From Lobosporangium transversale (Eukaryota; Mortierellomycota; Mortierellomycetes; Mortierellales; Mortierellaceae), in contig NW_019028997.1 in NCBI RefSeq assembly GCF_002105155.1, forward strand, positions 660,001-724,000: a stretch of DNA of 64,000 bases. The letters run 5' to 3'. The notes beneath the pieces were generated by a model that searched no databases, was not told the DNA's origin, and saw only the letters and a list, made by a program, of their open reading frames with translations. Made by a program: the position numbers and the translations under genes. How positions within the stretch are numbered: position 1 is the first letter of the stretch; every line of letters begins with the position of its first letter. Shown here piece after piece: positions 23,866-34,512 of this stretch.

Positions 23866-24900
23866 GAGTGTCTTAGACGACAGTTAATTATTTCTGGCGC
23901 TGTAACACGTCCGGTATTGGCTAATAAATATGAACCTTTATTAGTTCTATTTGGTTGAATTGGTCACCGATATTATCTTGGTAGCTAAAAAGAGATGTTT
24001 GTTTCAAATAAATAAATAACTGATGGTAGTGAATGCTCATAGCGTCGTTGCTTTTTGGTCCTTCGATGTCCTTTCTCTTTGCGAGGAAGTTCTAGCGTAC
24101 CAATGCTATTGGGAACTCATTTTTTTAATCCCTTAAAGGATCCATGAAAAAGGTTAATGATTGGCCGCAGTAGTATGTAAACACCCGCTATGCATTGAAA
24201 ACTGTGCTCACCTAAACTTCCTTTCTTACAACTACTTCACATCTAAAATGTGCGCTGTGCCTGCTGCGATAACGACTTTATCATGGATCATTCATTTCCT
24301 TGCACCTTTGAACTCTGTTCGTTTTCTCATTCTCTTACTATCCCTCTCATCCATTGTCTCCCATAATTCGACTCCAGCTATGTACTCTCTACAGTTTTTC
24401 ACTTCATTTCTTCTGTTGCATTTCCAAGTATCTCACCGACACTTTCTGGATCGCATGGATTCATTTCTTAGGAATAACTTTCTCGAGCCGTACTTTCAAG
24501 CGTGACACATCTCAATGAGTTATAAAGGCTATCTCTTTTTCTCTGGTTGGGTGCATTTTTGGTAAGCCATGTTGGCTTCGTTGTCAGCTTCCCCCTATTC
24601 GACCTGAATGAATGGAAGGGAGGATGAGAAACGAAAAGGATCATCGCAAACGAAGTAGGTTGCTGTGTTCCTCTGAAGAAGAGCTGCTTCTCACCTTTTC
24701 ACAAAGAAGACATCTCTGCTCTATATATTTCAGAAGAGTTGCAAGCTGGAGCCATTCCGGACACTAGGGGATCTAAGCCTTGCCTTGTAATTCCAATAAG
24801 GTACGGGATACGGTACCTTCCACTCAGCACCCAAATAAGTCAATTTGAACTATTCCACCCTTCAAAAAAAAAAGAAAAAAAAGAAAAAAAAAGAAAAGAA
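23866..24900 (+). repeat. 3' flank shared with broken LRR copy
   Basis: This stretch aligns by eye with 3446-4450 in the same order and strand, including the ACTGATGGTAG motif near 24015 and the GGTAAGCCATGTTGGCTTC-like stretch near 24560 against 4157. Similarity is lost around 24780. No gene is seen; the frame at 24161-24505 has a counterpart in the other copy that is broken. Confidence 0.7.
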
Positions 24901-27876
24901 AAGAAATACGAGCCAGTGGCATCAAGGTCAGGATCTTGGTACTTCTTTGGAACTAATCACTTTGTTTATCTCTAGCGTTGTAAACCAGGCAAAAATGGCT
25001 ATTTAGCTTCCATCAACCCATGGGTAGATCGGTTTTAGTTCTCCATGCTTTCTACAAGCAGGAAACAACCGTCTATTGCATACTAAGGAAGTAAAATAAT
25101 CAGTTATCAGCAATAAAAAAGAATCAGCAATAACCATATAGCAAGCTATTTATCATCACGATGAACTAGGTCCTCCATCTACTTGCCTCTACTCTTTAGC
25201 GCATCTCGCAACATTTACCATTTTTCATTCGTTCTTCTTCAGCCTAAATAAAAACAAAAACACCTTTCCGGTTCCTTTCGCTAGAGGTGTGTTGCTGAAT
25301 CTCCATGCTGACCTAAAACTAGTTGTCATTCGAGACGTTAAAGAATCGTTTGATTGCATGCTCAAGTCTTTGGCTCTAGCAGCAATAGTATCAAGCCAAA
25401 CTACTAGGTGGTATTCATAGTTGCTCCACTAGTACATGCTGTTACCATACCAACCACATCCGTCTCCTATAGTCAGTCTTATCACGGTTAAGATACTACC
25501 GTAAATGCGTGGTGTATTAATCGTGATGCGATTGATGCCAGAAATGCTGGTGGAGTGTGCCTCGCGCCAATGTATCTCAAATACCACTTGAATAGTTAAC
25601 CTAGGATGACAGCTGCGAGGGCTGCGAAGGATTTCCTCATTGGCACAGTTAAGCACTTGAGGTAATAATGATTGGGAGAACGATTCTTCTTTTACAAATT
25701 TGCAAAACAATCATAGTTTTCCTATGCTTGAACAATGCTGTTCTTCCTCCATGAATGTTTAAACTGATTTCGACTTGCTACAGACTAAAGGAAACTATTA
25801 GGTATGCTTTTATTACTTGCAGGCATCGTACCTAAGCTGGGTGCTTCCAAGCGTTGGTATTCAACCAGGCAAATGAGCCTCACGAGGCGAAGTGCTAGAC
25901 TACTGTGACCGTGAACGAAACCACGGGTAGTCCATCTAGTTCAATCTAAAAGCCTTGTTCATATTTTCTTCATACAAAGTCATTCTAAGATATACTCTCT
26001 CTTGAATCCTTGTATTATGAATAACATTCACACTCTCTATTGATTCTTCGGCCCTGCACTGCATTTCGACTGTGTTTGCTAGTTTTTTTTTTTTCTCATT
26101 CAATTTCCTTTTGCGCTGTAGCGTATTTGCATGTTATATTTTCACATCGAAAGTGGGTGTACAATTCGCATTTTATTCAGAACTGAAATAGGTTCACCTG
26201 TTCAAAGGTAATCCTTCAGAATAAATTCTTATTATACGCAGAAACGCCTTTGTCAAGAATGATCCGCTTCTTCTGCTCCAGCAGGTATATTTGGGTTCTG
26301 CCAAGAGTCTGAGGTGGCTGTGACTTCGGTGGTCTTCAGAGTAGCTTGCATGGCATGTGCTCTCTAGGACCGCCGTGGAATCTCTCTGTATGACATGTAC
26401 TAACGAATACGCGATATTAATAGAAGCTGCCTGAATATACTCTATATGTCAATACCTTCTTTGTATTTCTGATTGTTCACTTTTCTTGCTAGGATTAATA
26501 AGGAAATTGAAAGGAAGACGCCTCGTTTGGAGCTTTCATTCGTCACTTTGATCTATATGACCAGGAATCCAGAGAGGTCGACCTTGTCGCTCTTTTTGGT
26601 CAGACCCTTTCAAATATAAAGAGTTTACTTAACAAAGTTCTTGTAACTGAACCAGAAAAAGTGACAAGGTCGACCCTCTGCAGGAGTCAGCAATGAGCTC
26701 TTATTCAAAGCCTATAAGCTCAGATTTAATCCGTGATGGCAGACGAAAGAGGCTTCAGGAAGAATCTGAAATATTCAGTAAACACCAAGCAGAAAGATTT
26801 TGGGCAGACTGGAGCATTGGTCTATGCCCGAAGTCACAGCAAAGAGGGCAACGATAGCATCCCCAAAGGTTAGGATTGTACAAGTAGAAATAGCCTATAA
26901 CAAATATCCTAATAAGCCCCCCAGCAAGTTCTACTCCATTATTCCAGACACACTCTTATATTTTCAATCGACTAATATTTCGATCTTCTCGATTGTAACA
27001 ACCACGACTTGTATTAGCACCATGCGAGCCTGTCAATCTCCTCACAATATTAGTGATGGTGATTTTGAAACTCAGCCACATCAGCATCCCTCCAATAAGA
27101 ATTTACATAGATGGCAGTTACTTCGACTTCATCAATAACTATAAAGGATCACTAAAACCAGCTGTACTGTTCGAAATACGGGATCATCAAAAAGACAAAC
27201 TTCATGAACGCGATGTTACATAGATGAATAGAGCACAGGGCTGATAGAGCACAGCCAGTTAGAATGAACCAGTGAATCTGTTAATTAAGATGTTCGGACA
27301 CCTATTCATATCACAATTAGAAAGGAAAAGCAACAGATCCATTGAATCTGTTATGGCTGACGATTGATAGTTACATGGATTTAATTATAATGATTTTAAT
27401 TCTATTTCATTCAGTATCCATTAATCGGGATATTCTGTAGATCCACAGTTAGGGGGATATTTATGCAAAGCCTTTTTGTAGTCATAGGCAAGTTCGCCAA
27501 TTGAGGCCTCGTCTAGAAACTACCACAACCAGACCTGATGCCCATGGCAAATAATTCTCCAGATTTGGGATTCCACGCGGCAAAAAGATATTTGTGAAAA
27601 TCTAAGTTGCAATAAAACATGGTACATAAGGCCCATGGGAAATAAAGTCCACCAAACAAATTGACATTAGTAAAAAAAACAAACTACTTCCTTTATTGTG
27701 CATATCAAAGCGGGTTTGTAGCTTGCATGTTGGGCCCCTAGGCGTGGTGGCGTTCTTGCTCATACACACTAGCGACGCTAAGTGGTCCCCTAAGGCTGAG
27801 TTAACAAATACATCTGCATATGCACAAAGTAAGTAACCTCAGTTTATCGTTGAATAAATGGGCTTACAGGAGTTCC
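24901..27876. other. Gene-poor accessory stretch
   Basis: Nearly 3 kb without a recognisable gene. Frames worth noting but not accepted are minus 25710..25429 (93 residues, balanced composition, no family) and plus 26693..26857 (54 residues, MSSYSKPISSDLIRDGRRKR then EESEIF and QAERFWADWSI, coding-like but isolated). An imperfect inverted repeat at 26571-26679 is listed separately. No RNA gene was found. Confidence 0.4.
26571..26679. repeat. Imperfect inverted repeat (about 30 bp arms)
   Basis: The left arm at 26571-26603 contains GTCGACCTTGTCGCTCTTTT and the right arm at 26649-26679 is its near reverse complement (AAAAAGTGACAAGGTCGACC), separated by about 45 bp. The arms could pair into a hairpin, or be termini of a small decayed element. 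No coding sequence lies between them. Confidence 0.65.
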
Positions 27877-28119
27877 TCATACTGTCGTGCAGGAAGGGAA
27901 TCCCTTGCATCGCTCCCACCATTCAGATGCATCGTCGCCGACATTGCAGTACCACATGCCTCTATCCCGCACCATCACACCAACGATTTTGCTGGGGTCT
28001 CGATATGAGTGCGAGCTGCAGAGTGTTTTAGTACGTGGATGTTCGCAGAGGCACCACTCTACTCCAACAGCCATACTTGGCAATACCGCGGCAAGCAACA
28101 CAATAACAGCCAACTTCAT
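27877..28119 (-). CDS. Small secreted cysteine-rich protein
   Basis: The start at ATG 28119 gives 80 residues; an upstream in-frame ATG at 28158 would bury the signal peptide and was rejected. Residues 1-19 are a clear signal peptide (MKLAVIVLLAAVLPSMAVG). The mature chain of about 60 residues has six cysteines, starting C-x-C and ending C-x5-C, enough for three disulfides, plus several Trp and charged residues. This is the architecture of fungal small secreted proteins, including effectors and antimicrobial peptides; no specific family is recognised. A GTATGA at the stop codon could be a splice donor, so a few more residues are possible. A TATAAAG element lies about 140 nt upstream (28256-28262). 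The gene stands alone in a gene-poor region. Confidence 0.6.
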   Translation of the reverse strand: MKLAVIVLLAAVLPSMAVGVEWCLCEHPRTKTLCSSHSYRDPSKIVGVMVRDRGMWYCNVGDDASEWWERCKGFPSCTTV

Positions 28120-28255
28120 TGTAGTACTGCTAGCTTTTGAGTCAATATAGAAAAACAAGGTAAATCGAGATGAAGAAGGGAGGAAACAAAGAAGTGGAAC
28201 AAAGACAGCTCCTCTGGGGATGATAGTGTTGGAGGCCTCTCTAAGGAAGAGCCGT

Positions 28256-28262
28256 CTTTATA
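28256..28262 (-). promoter_or_regulatory. TATA box of small secreted protein gene
   Basis: Minus-strand TATAAAG, about 140 nt upstream of the ATG at 28119. Position and sequence suit a core promoter; use is inferred. Confidence 0.4.
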
Positions 28263-29251
28263 CAAATGATAGCTGTCTTGTTTGACCTACAGCTGCGCGT
28301 TGACAGTAATGAGCAAATAAACGCCGTCCTTGTTCTTATGTTCAGACAAATAAACCCGTAGCCTTCATTTATTTACCTTGTGCCAATTGCATGCTTGAGC
28401 AATAGGTTAGATCCGATGAGAGACACGGAGAAAAAGAGAGTTCTCTTTGTCTTTTGAAAAGGTTAAGGCCAAGACCAACCTTGGCGTTGACTACGGCTAC
28501 TCGCTAGCATAGCTTGATCAACAGTAGTGTAGAAGAGTCGACAGACAGAAGCTTGAGTGGAAGAGGAAGACACTGGCGCCATGTATAAGGAAAGTGCGTT
28601 GAATTTGGAATAGAAGAGGAAGCATTTGCAAAAAGAAGTAGCAAGTCGATAGAACATACTAAAATAAGACAAGAGGAAAGAAAACTGCATGATGAGAGTT
28701 AGAGGGAATATCACAAGAAGAAAATGATGTTCATAAAAAAAGAAGAGAACGGAAAGTAGAGCATCGAAGGGTCCAAAGCTGCAGAAAATAAGTGGACAAA
28801 CAATGAACCAAGGCATGGAAATGTGAACAACCACGATGGACACCTTCACGTAAGAAAAAGGGGTAAATATCCAGGACACAGCTGCATCTAATCAATTGTA
28901 GCGTAAAGTTGGTGTAGTATTTTACTGTGGGACTTGACAAAAAACTCTAAACGTCTGAATGAAAAGGTCTCTCTGGTACAGTTCAATGACTGTCGCAGCA
29001 AACATTTGATCGATAAAGCAGTAAGATGAAACTAACCTGTCTCATGGCTGTTCAGCTTTAGTTCAAGCTCCCTATTTGTAGGGGAGGAAAAGCTGACATC
29101 GGAGGATGTTGTTGCTGCCATCATAATGATGCCTTTTGGCTTTTTAAATCAACATTTAAGAAATACTCTCTCTCTGTCCGCAGCACTTTGCCTTTTTTGT
29201 TGTTCTTGGAGCTATTGCTGATAGATCTGGTCGCGTTAGCGTCGGCCCTAT
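28263..29251. other. Intergenic, nothing supported
   Basis: A minus-strand frame at 28879..28463 (138 residues) is rich in F, S and L and overlaps other frames, so it is not accepted. A CT repeat lies at 29166-29173. No other structure was seen. Confidence 0.4.
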
Positions 29252-30599
29252 TCAGTGGATGAATATGAGTCTGCACTGCGAGGTCGTCAGGAAATAACTG
29301 AAAGTCGGAAGGAGTACCGCCTCCAGATGTCTTAAAGCAAGGATATCAGCGGGGATGCTATATATGCCAATACGGTACACCACGATAACATCCTCTATCT
29401 CCCTAGCCTCCAAAATCTGTATCTCATACCCAACAAAGAAGAGTCCAAACGTCCGAAAGCTCGTTCTGTCGCCGTTCCCATACTTATTGAGCATGACTTG
29501 GAGATTTGCTGCCATGGATAGCTCTATTTTATGGTAATCATACGCCATAGACCCTCGCTTATTGGGTTTCGCCTATATGATTAGCAGCTCTAGTTAGACC
29601 TCATTTTGAAGTATGGTAGCGTCGTGACAAGCTTCCTCGTTTGATTCCCCCGTCGCTCCGATCATGCGAAGGGTTACCTCCGGAAAGGTCTCCAGAAACA
29701 TCAAGTAGGGGGAATAAATAGCGCTTATGAACCACCTCTCCTGATGGATCTTCCCACCCGACCCGCAGAGTGTCTCCTAATACATGCGAACATATCAGTC
29801 GCTTGTTAGCATTTTAAGTATCGATGATAGAGATGTGAAAGGTTTCAAAACGTATTATACTAACCATCTAATCACACTGCTCAAAGCAAAATCCAGATCG
29901 ACTCTCTCAGAGTCCCCGACAGAGCTAGCCACCATATGGGGGGCAAATTCCAATATCAAGTTGGTGAGCTCCTTGAAATTGGCCGCGCAGGTAAGCGTGT
30001 TCAATGCTATGGCGACATTCATATCATAGTCGTTGGTGAGCTCTTTTTTTTGGAGGCGTTCGCGACTCTCTCTTTTGACTTGCTTATTATCATTTAAAGA
30101 TAATGCGCTGAAGAGCAAGAATGCCGTATCCTCCTTGCCGTACTCGACCGTGGTGGGGGTGGCCAGTTCGGACCACTCCTTTCGCTCAACTTCAGCAGTT
30201 GGCTCGGGAGTATCTCTTCGTGATCACTCCCGGCTCTAGGACATCCTTTCGTGTCCGCTCACCTAGACCACAAATATTAAGCAAGGCAATCAGCACACAT
30301 ATCCCATGATACACAAATACATATGACAGCTTTTGCTTTATCAATAGGCTACTACGGCGGCATACTTCATGACGGAAAGCCTCCGAGGTACATTTGCACT
30401 TATCGGTGATTGCTTTAGGCGTCCAGCTGTTCTCGCTTATTGTGCGGAGGCCAAAGTTCCAGGTATCTTCATTGGAGCCATCAGAGTATTCAAGGAAGGA
30501 AGAGTAACGCCACTTTGAATAATCTGTGGTATGAAAGTAAGCGTTAATCCCAAGGTATGTGGATGCTCACCATTTTCCGTACAGAGTATTTGTTGACAT
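29252..30599 (-). pseudogene. Multi-exon pseudogene of unknown fungal family
   Basis: Starting from ATG 30599 (MSTNTLYGK) one can follow several exons with plausible GT-AG introns: about 30522..30370 (WRYSSFLEYSDGSNEDTWNF, then SENSWTPKAIT), about 30265..29865 (KEWSELATPTTVEYGKEDTA, NDYDMNVAIALNTLTCAANF), about 29775..29610 (FPEVTLRMIGATGESNEEAC) and about 29573..29252 (IELSMAANLQVMLNKYGNGD). Lesions are a first splice junction that makes TGA, two in-frame stops near 30240 and 30225, and a frame change near 29735. The protein-like segments are long and co-linear, so this is an inactivated gene rather than chance. I do not recognise the family; it may belong to the lineage-specific multigene families common in Mortierellomycota. 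Confidence 0.5.
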
Positions 30600-31189
30600 C
30601 GTTGATATTATTGATATATATATAGAAATGGGAAGAAAGGATTGATGAAGATAAGGGTGAATATACAGGATGCTAGGTAAGGAACAAGTTCAACAGAAAA
30701 CAGCTGCTTTATAAATATTTTTTTCTTTTATATTTTGTAAAAACAGAAAATATGTCTGCGCAGCACAATTTCTCAATTACCGATTTGATTATTTGTTGAT
30801 GTTTTAACTTTATTTTACTGTATTATTGACTCAGTGACCATTAAAAAAGACGAGGAGGTGATGGTGTTTAACTTTATTTTATTGCATTACTGAAAATATG
30901 TGTACGAACCACAGACACTAAAGCCATTTGTTCGACGATGCATGTGTTAACTTCCTTTCGTTACTACTACTGAAAACATCAATGAAAATAAATTGTTTAT
31001 TTGCATTTAGAGTCTATTTCCAATATATCCTCACGACCTCGTGGGTCCCAGTTATCAAAAAAAAAAAAAAAAAAAAAAAATTGTGAGCCCACTTATCCAC
31101 TAGGAAGGACGAACAATACACTTCCATCCTACAAACCAATTAAGTCACTGATAGGTAAGAGCACAAATCTCACTACCTTCTTCACTGGA
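30600..31189. other. Intergenic
   Basis: Contains the leader of the pseudogene, a short AT-rich repeat of the TTTAACTTTATTTTA type seen twice (near 30805 and 30868), and an A run at 31058-31080. No gene seen. Confidence 0.4.
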
Positions 31190-31782
31190 ACTCCGCGTTC
31201 AACCTCTTATATGATGGGCCAATGTGTCTGGACTTGAAAGCTCTTCGAGACTTGACTTCTATAGCTGACAAACGACGCCTGCTGATTTATTTCGCTTTTG
31301 AAAATAGCAAAGAGCTAGCATGCAAGGCCAGTAAGAAACATATGCAGACAGTGCTCCCAATCGACTCGAACATATCGAACTCGAATGGGTTCAAATGCAT
31401 TCGAATCGAAAACGAATCATGGTAAGTTCGAATCGGTTCAAATAAGCCCTTACCTAGCTCGATTCGAATAACGGCCTTAAGTTACAGATCTCTGGGTAAT
31501 TCGAGTTGTTTGATTACTTCGAGTACCGAATGGCTCGAGTGGTTCGAATAGGAGCACTGTATCTGGATATTGAAGCGGATGCTTGGGAGTGTAACATCAT
31601 CGGGTGGCAAGAAGGTCGACGTTCTTGTGCAGGCTCTAGAATCTAGTGTTGGCGTGACAGCTAAAATTGAGCTCGCCTGCAATGAGCACAAACCAGAGGA
31701 CGCATCAGATTTATACAACAATGGAGAATCAAGGTCGATCCTACCTGACCTTGAGCAATTATTTGATTTGGATAGTTGAATG
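31190..31782 (+). pseudogene. Two fragments of a decayed protein gene
   Basis: Fragment 1 (about 31190-31350) reads FNLLYDGPMCLDLKALRDLT, and fragment 2 (about 31570-31782) reads SSGGKKVDVLVQALESS, then KIELACNEHKPEDASDLYNN, ending at a stop. Between them lies a TTCGAA-dense patch with no open frame. Fragment 2 shows D (in KVDV) followed by E-x-K (NEHK), the pattern of a PD-(D/E)XK nuclease core, but the match is too short to be sure. The fragments may derive from one gene interrupted by the patch. Confidence 0.35.
31363..31555. repeat. TTCGAA/CGAAT-dense patch
   Basis: About 190 bp in which TCGAA, TTCGAAT and TCGAGT recur roughly every 10-20 bp on either strand (for example CATTCGAATCGAAAACGAAT near 31399). 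It is degenerate rather than an exact tandem array. It sits between two protein fragments. Confidence 0.6.
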
Positions 31783-32429
31783 TAACAAGCGCATCTTAAT
31801 GACTGCAAACCCTTAACAACTTTCCTTTTCGGCGTATCCCCCGCTAGGCTTGGACCCAGCCTAGGGTTGAGTCTTGGCGCACATGAATCGAAACAGTCCT
31901 ATACTAGGCTATTTTTTTTTTTTTATATAATACAAAGCTGAACAAGCACGCAGTACTATTTTCACCGACTTTCATAACCTCTTGCTCCACTCTCTGTCTA
32001 GCTTGTTTGAAGCCATCGATAGTGAAAAAACCTCATGGTCTTCCGCCAAATCTTTTAGTGTTTGGATGGTTGGCACCATTGATCGGCAAGCTTGCAGATT
32101 AATCGTGGCTTCGTGGCTTGAGGACGCATCATCGCCCTTCATCTGGAATAGTGACCGATCAGATAAATTATTTTCCCGCGGGGACACAATTCCATATACA
32201 AATGTATATATATATAAATAAATATATATTATTGCATGCTGTATGAATTCAAGGAAAGAGGTAGATCGTAATAAAAAAAAAAAATAAAGGTTCCATTTAT
32301 TAAACAAGTTCGATTGTCGCTTAAATAATTTATACACATTTATACAAGTCAAGTCTATGCGGCCCCTCTTCCTGGTTGGTATAGAGTTTTTTTTTTTTTT
32401 TTTTTTTTTTAGCTTTTTAGCTTCTTCTT
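31783..32429. other. Intergenic
   Basis: Short interrupted frames on both strands, a TA-rich tract at 32200-32230, and T runs at 31911-31924 and 32386-32410. No gene supported. Confidence 0.4.
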
Positions 32430-32762
32430 TTAGAAACCAACAGCAGTCAAGGCGATAACTATTCCTGCAATGGTGAAGACAGAGTTGGCGGCCATCAAAG
32501 AGCTTCCATTCGAGGGATTCGCAGGGTCTTCTTCAGCAGTGGTGGTGGCGGAGGCGCTAGGACGGGTAGGGCTGCCACCATTACCAGGGTTAATAAGAGG
32601 GGGATTGGAGCGGGTAGGCTGCGGTCCTGAGGGAGCCGACGGTTTCTGCGAGACCGTCACTGCGGCTGGTCCAATAGCAGGAACAGGGTCAGCAGCGATG
32701 GAGAAAGAAGGTAAAGTCAAGGCCAAGATGGCAATTGCAGTGTAGGAGGCAGAGAACTTCAT
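32430..32762 (-). CDS. Small GPI-anchored-type cell-surface protein
   Basis: The start at ATG 32762 gives 110 residues; a longer upstream frame runs through a CT-rich leader and is rejected. Residues 1-21 are a signal peptide (MKFSASYTAIAILALTLPSF, cleavage about ADP). The middle is Pro/Ser/Thr-rich with SAPSGPQPTRSNPPL-type segments, and there is a C-terminal hydrophobic tail (FTIAGIVIALTAVGF) after small residues (NGSSLMAANS), as expected for GPI anchoring at the plasma membrane or wall. No enzymatic domain. The leader is strongly purine-rich on the plus strand (32800-32890). Confidence 0.65.
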   Translation of the reverse strand: MKFSASYTAIAILALTLPSFSIAADPVPAIGPAAVTVSQKPSAPSGPQPTRSNPPLINPGNGGSPTRPSASATTTAEEDPANPSNGSSLMAANSVFTIAGIVIALTAVGF

Positions 32763-33806
32763 TTTAAAAATTGATTGAAATGTATGATAGAGAGGAGAAG
32801 AAGAAGAAAAAAGAGAGAGAAAAAAAGAAAAAAAAAGAAAGAAAGAAAGAAGGAAAGAAAAACGAAAAGAAGAAAGGATGGATGGAAGGATAGGCGAAGA
32901 AGAATAAGGTCCTTTTATGTCTTCGCCACTCTGATCCATTTTTTTTTTTTGGTAATCTCCCAAGGAGAGCTTTGCACTAAATCTTTCTAGAATATGTACG
33001 TTGTTTGTGTGTTTCCCTGTCTCTGGGTTGGAGTTCCCATGCACCTTTTATTCTTAAATAAGATGAATGTTTTTTTTTTTTATTCTTTTGACTTTAACGG
33101 ACGTATTGTCAAGATCATGGTTAATACATCTATTGATACGTTGTAAACAGGGAACGCTGCGATAAAATGCTATAAAATATACTCAATTGTTCGTTGTAAT
33201 TATACATGTACGTTGCCTGCTTCTTTGAACTGTAAAAGAAAAAAAGAGTTGGATCGAAATGAACAGGAAGGCGGTGTTCTCTTTCCCCCCTTTTTTCTTT
33301 TTTTTTTTTTTTTTTTTCTGTACCATCTTTTTTTTTTCTATTGCTTCTTTTTCTTCTTTTTTTCTGATTAACATCTGCAGTAGTGGGGAACGGAAAGAAG
33401 GTCAAGGGACAATCGGACATTATAGACAGACAATGCTCCTGTTCCTCTCCCCTTCCTCCTTCCTTCCTTCATCTTAAAAGGACCAGCTGCTGACTTGTCG
33501 ATGTTTTAGCAGCTAATGCGTAGTCTAATACCTGGTCATAATAACCACTCTGTTCCTATCTCTCTCCTTTTTTTTTCATGGGAGAGAAATGCTTTTAAAT
33601 AGGGTTTTGACCGAGGCCTTCTCTTTCTTTCACTTTCTTGTCTATCTCAACGGTTTATATTTTAAAGGCCACGTGCCATTGTAAAATAGAAATACATTAA
33701 TTCGTTTTAAATAGGATTGCTGGTTTTATTTTTTTTCTTTCTTTCTAAAACAAAAAAAATATTTATATTATCTACATGCTAAGAGTGTAAAAGTATTGTG
33801 TGAGGT

Positions 33807-33859
<53 letters not shown>

Positions 33860-34131
33860 TAGAAAGAGTGTGTAAGAGAGAGTGTGTGTGCAGTGGAAAT
33901 AGGCTGAGAAAAGAAAGAAACAGTAGAAGAAGAATGTAGCGTACTAGTAAGGACAAGAAAGACCTCGTAGTAAACAAAATAATGTACACAACGAAAACAG
34001 AGAAGAAATAAAAGTATAATTGAGGGGGGAAAATAAACTGACTCTATGCTATTCCACTAAAAGTATCTCCCCCTCCTTGTTTGCAAAAAGTGGTATGTGG
34101 TAGAAAGAAAAAAGAAATCATGGCCCAACGG
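32763..34131. other. Intergenic, homopolymer-rich
   Basis: Contains the leader of the GPI-type gene and the 3' flank of the copper-fist gene. A run of 21 T followed directly by 30 A (33806-33856) forms a perfect A/T palindrome; further T runs are at 33294-33317 and 33071-33081. No gene supported. Confidence 0.5.
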
Positions 34132-34473
34132 TCATGATCTCCGCACACCAACACTGTTCATACTCAATTCAATACTGTCCGCTCGAATCTCATCCACGAA
34201 GCTCCAGTCTTCATTATCCAAAAAGTTCAGCTGGAGTTGATTCAGGCTAGGCATACTCGACTGTAACTGTTGGAGCTGCATCTGTTCTTGCTCCATGATC
34301 TGCAACTGCAACTTTTGCTCCTCATCAATTTCTTCCCGGAAACGACGTCTCAAACTAAGTCGCTGTTGCATTTGTTGAGCCAGTTGCATCTGTTGTTGCT
34401 GTTGCTTTAGTAATGCATTCTCTGTTAATAGTACCGGATCATTCTGATTAAAGTACTGCTGCTCTTGCTGTCT

Positions 34474-34512
<39 letters not shown>

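Noticed and set aside
25429..25710. 93-residue minus-strand frame
   Set aside because: Balanced composition but no homology recognised and no promoter or intron evidence.
28463..28879. 138-residue minus-strand frame
   Set aside because: Hydrophobic low-quality translation overlapping other frames; no family or splice support.
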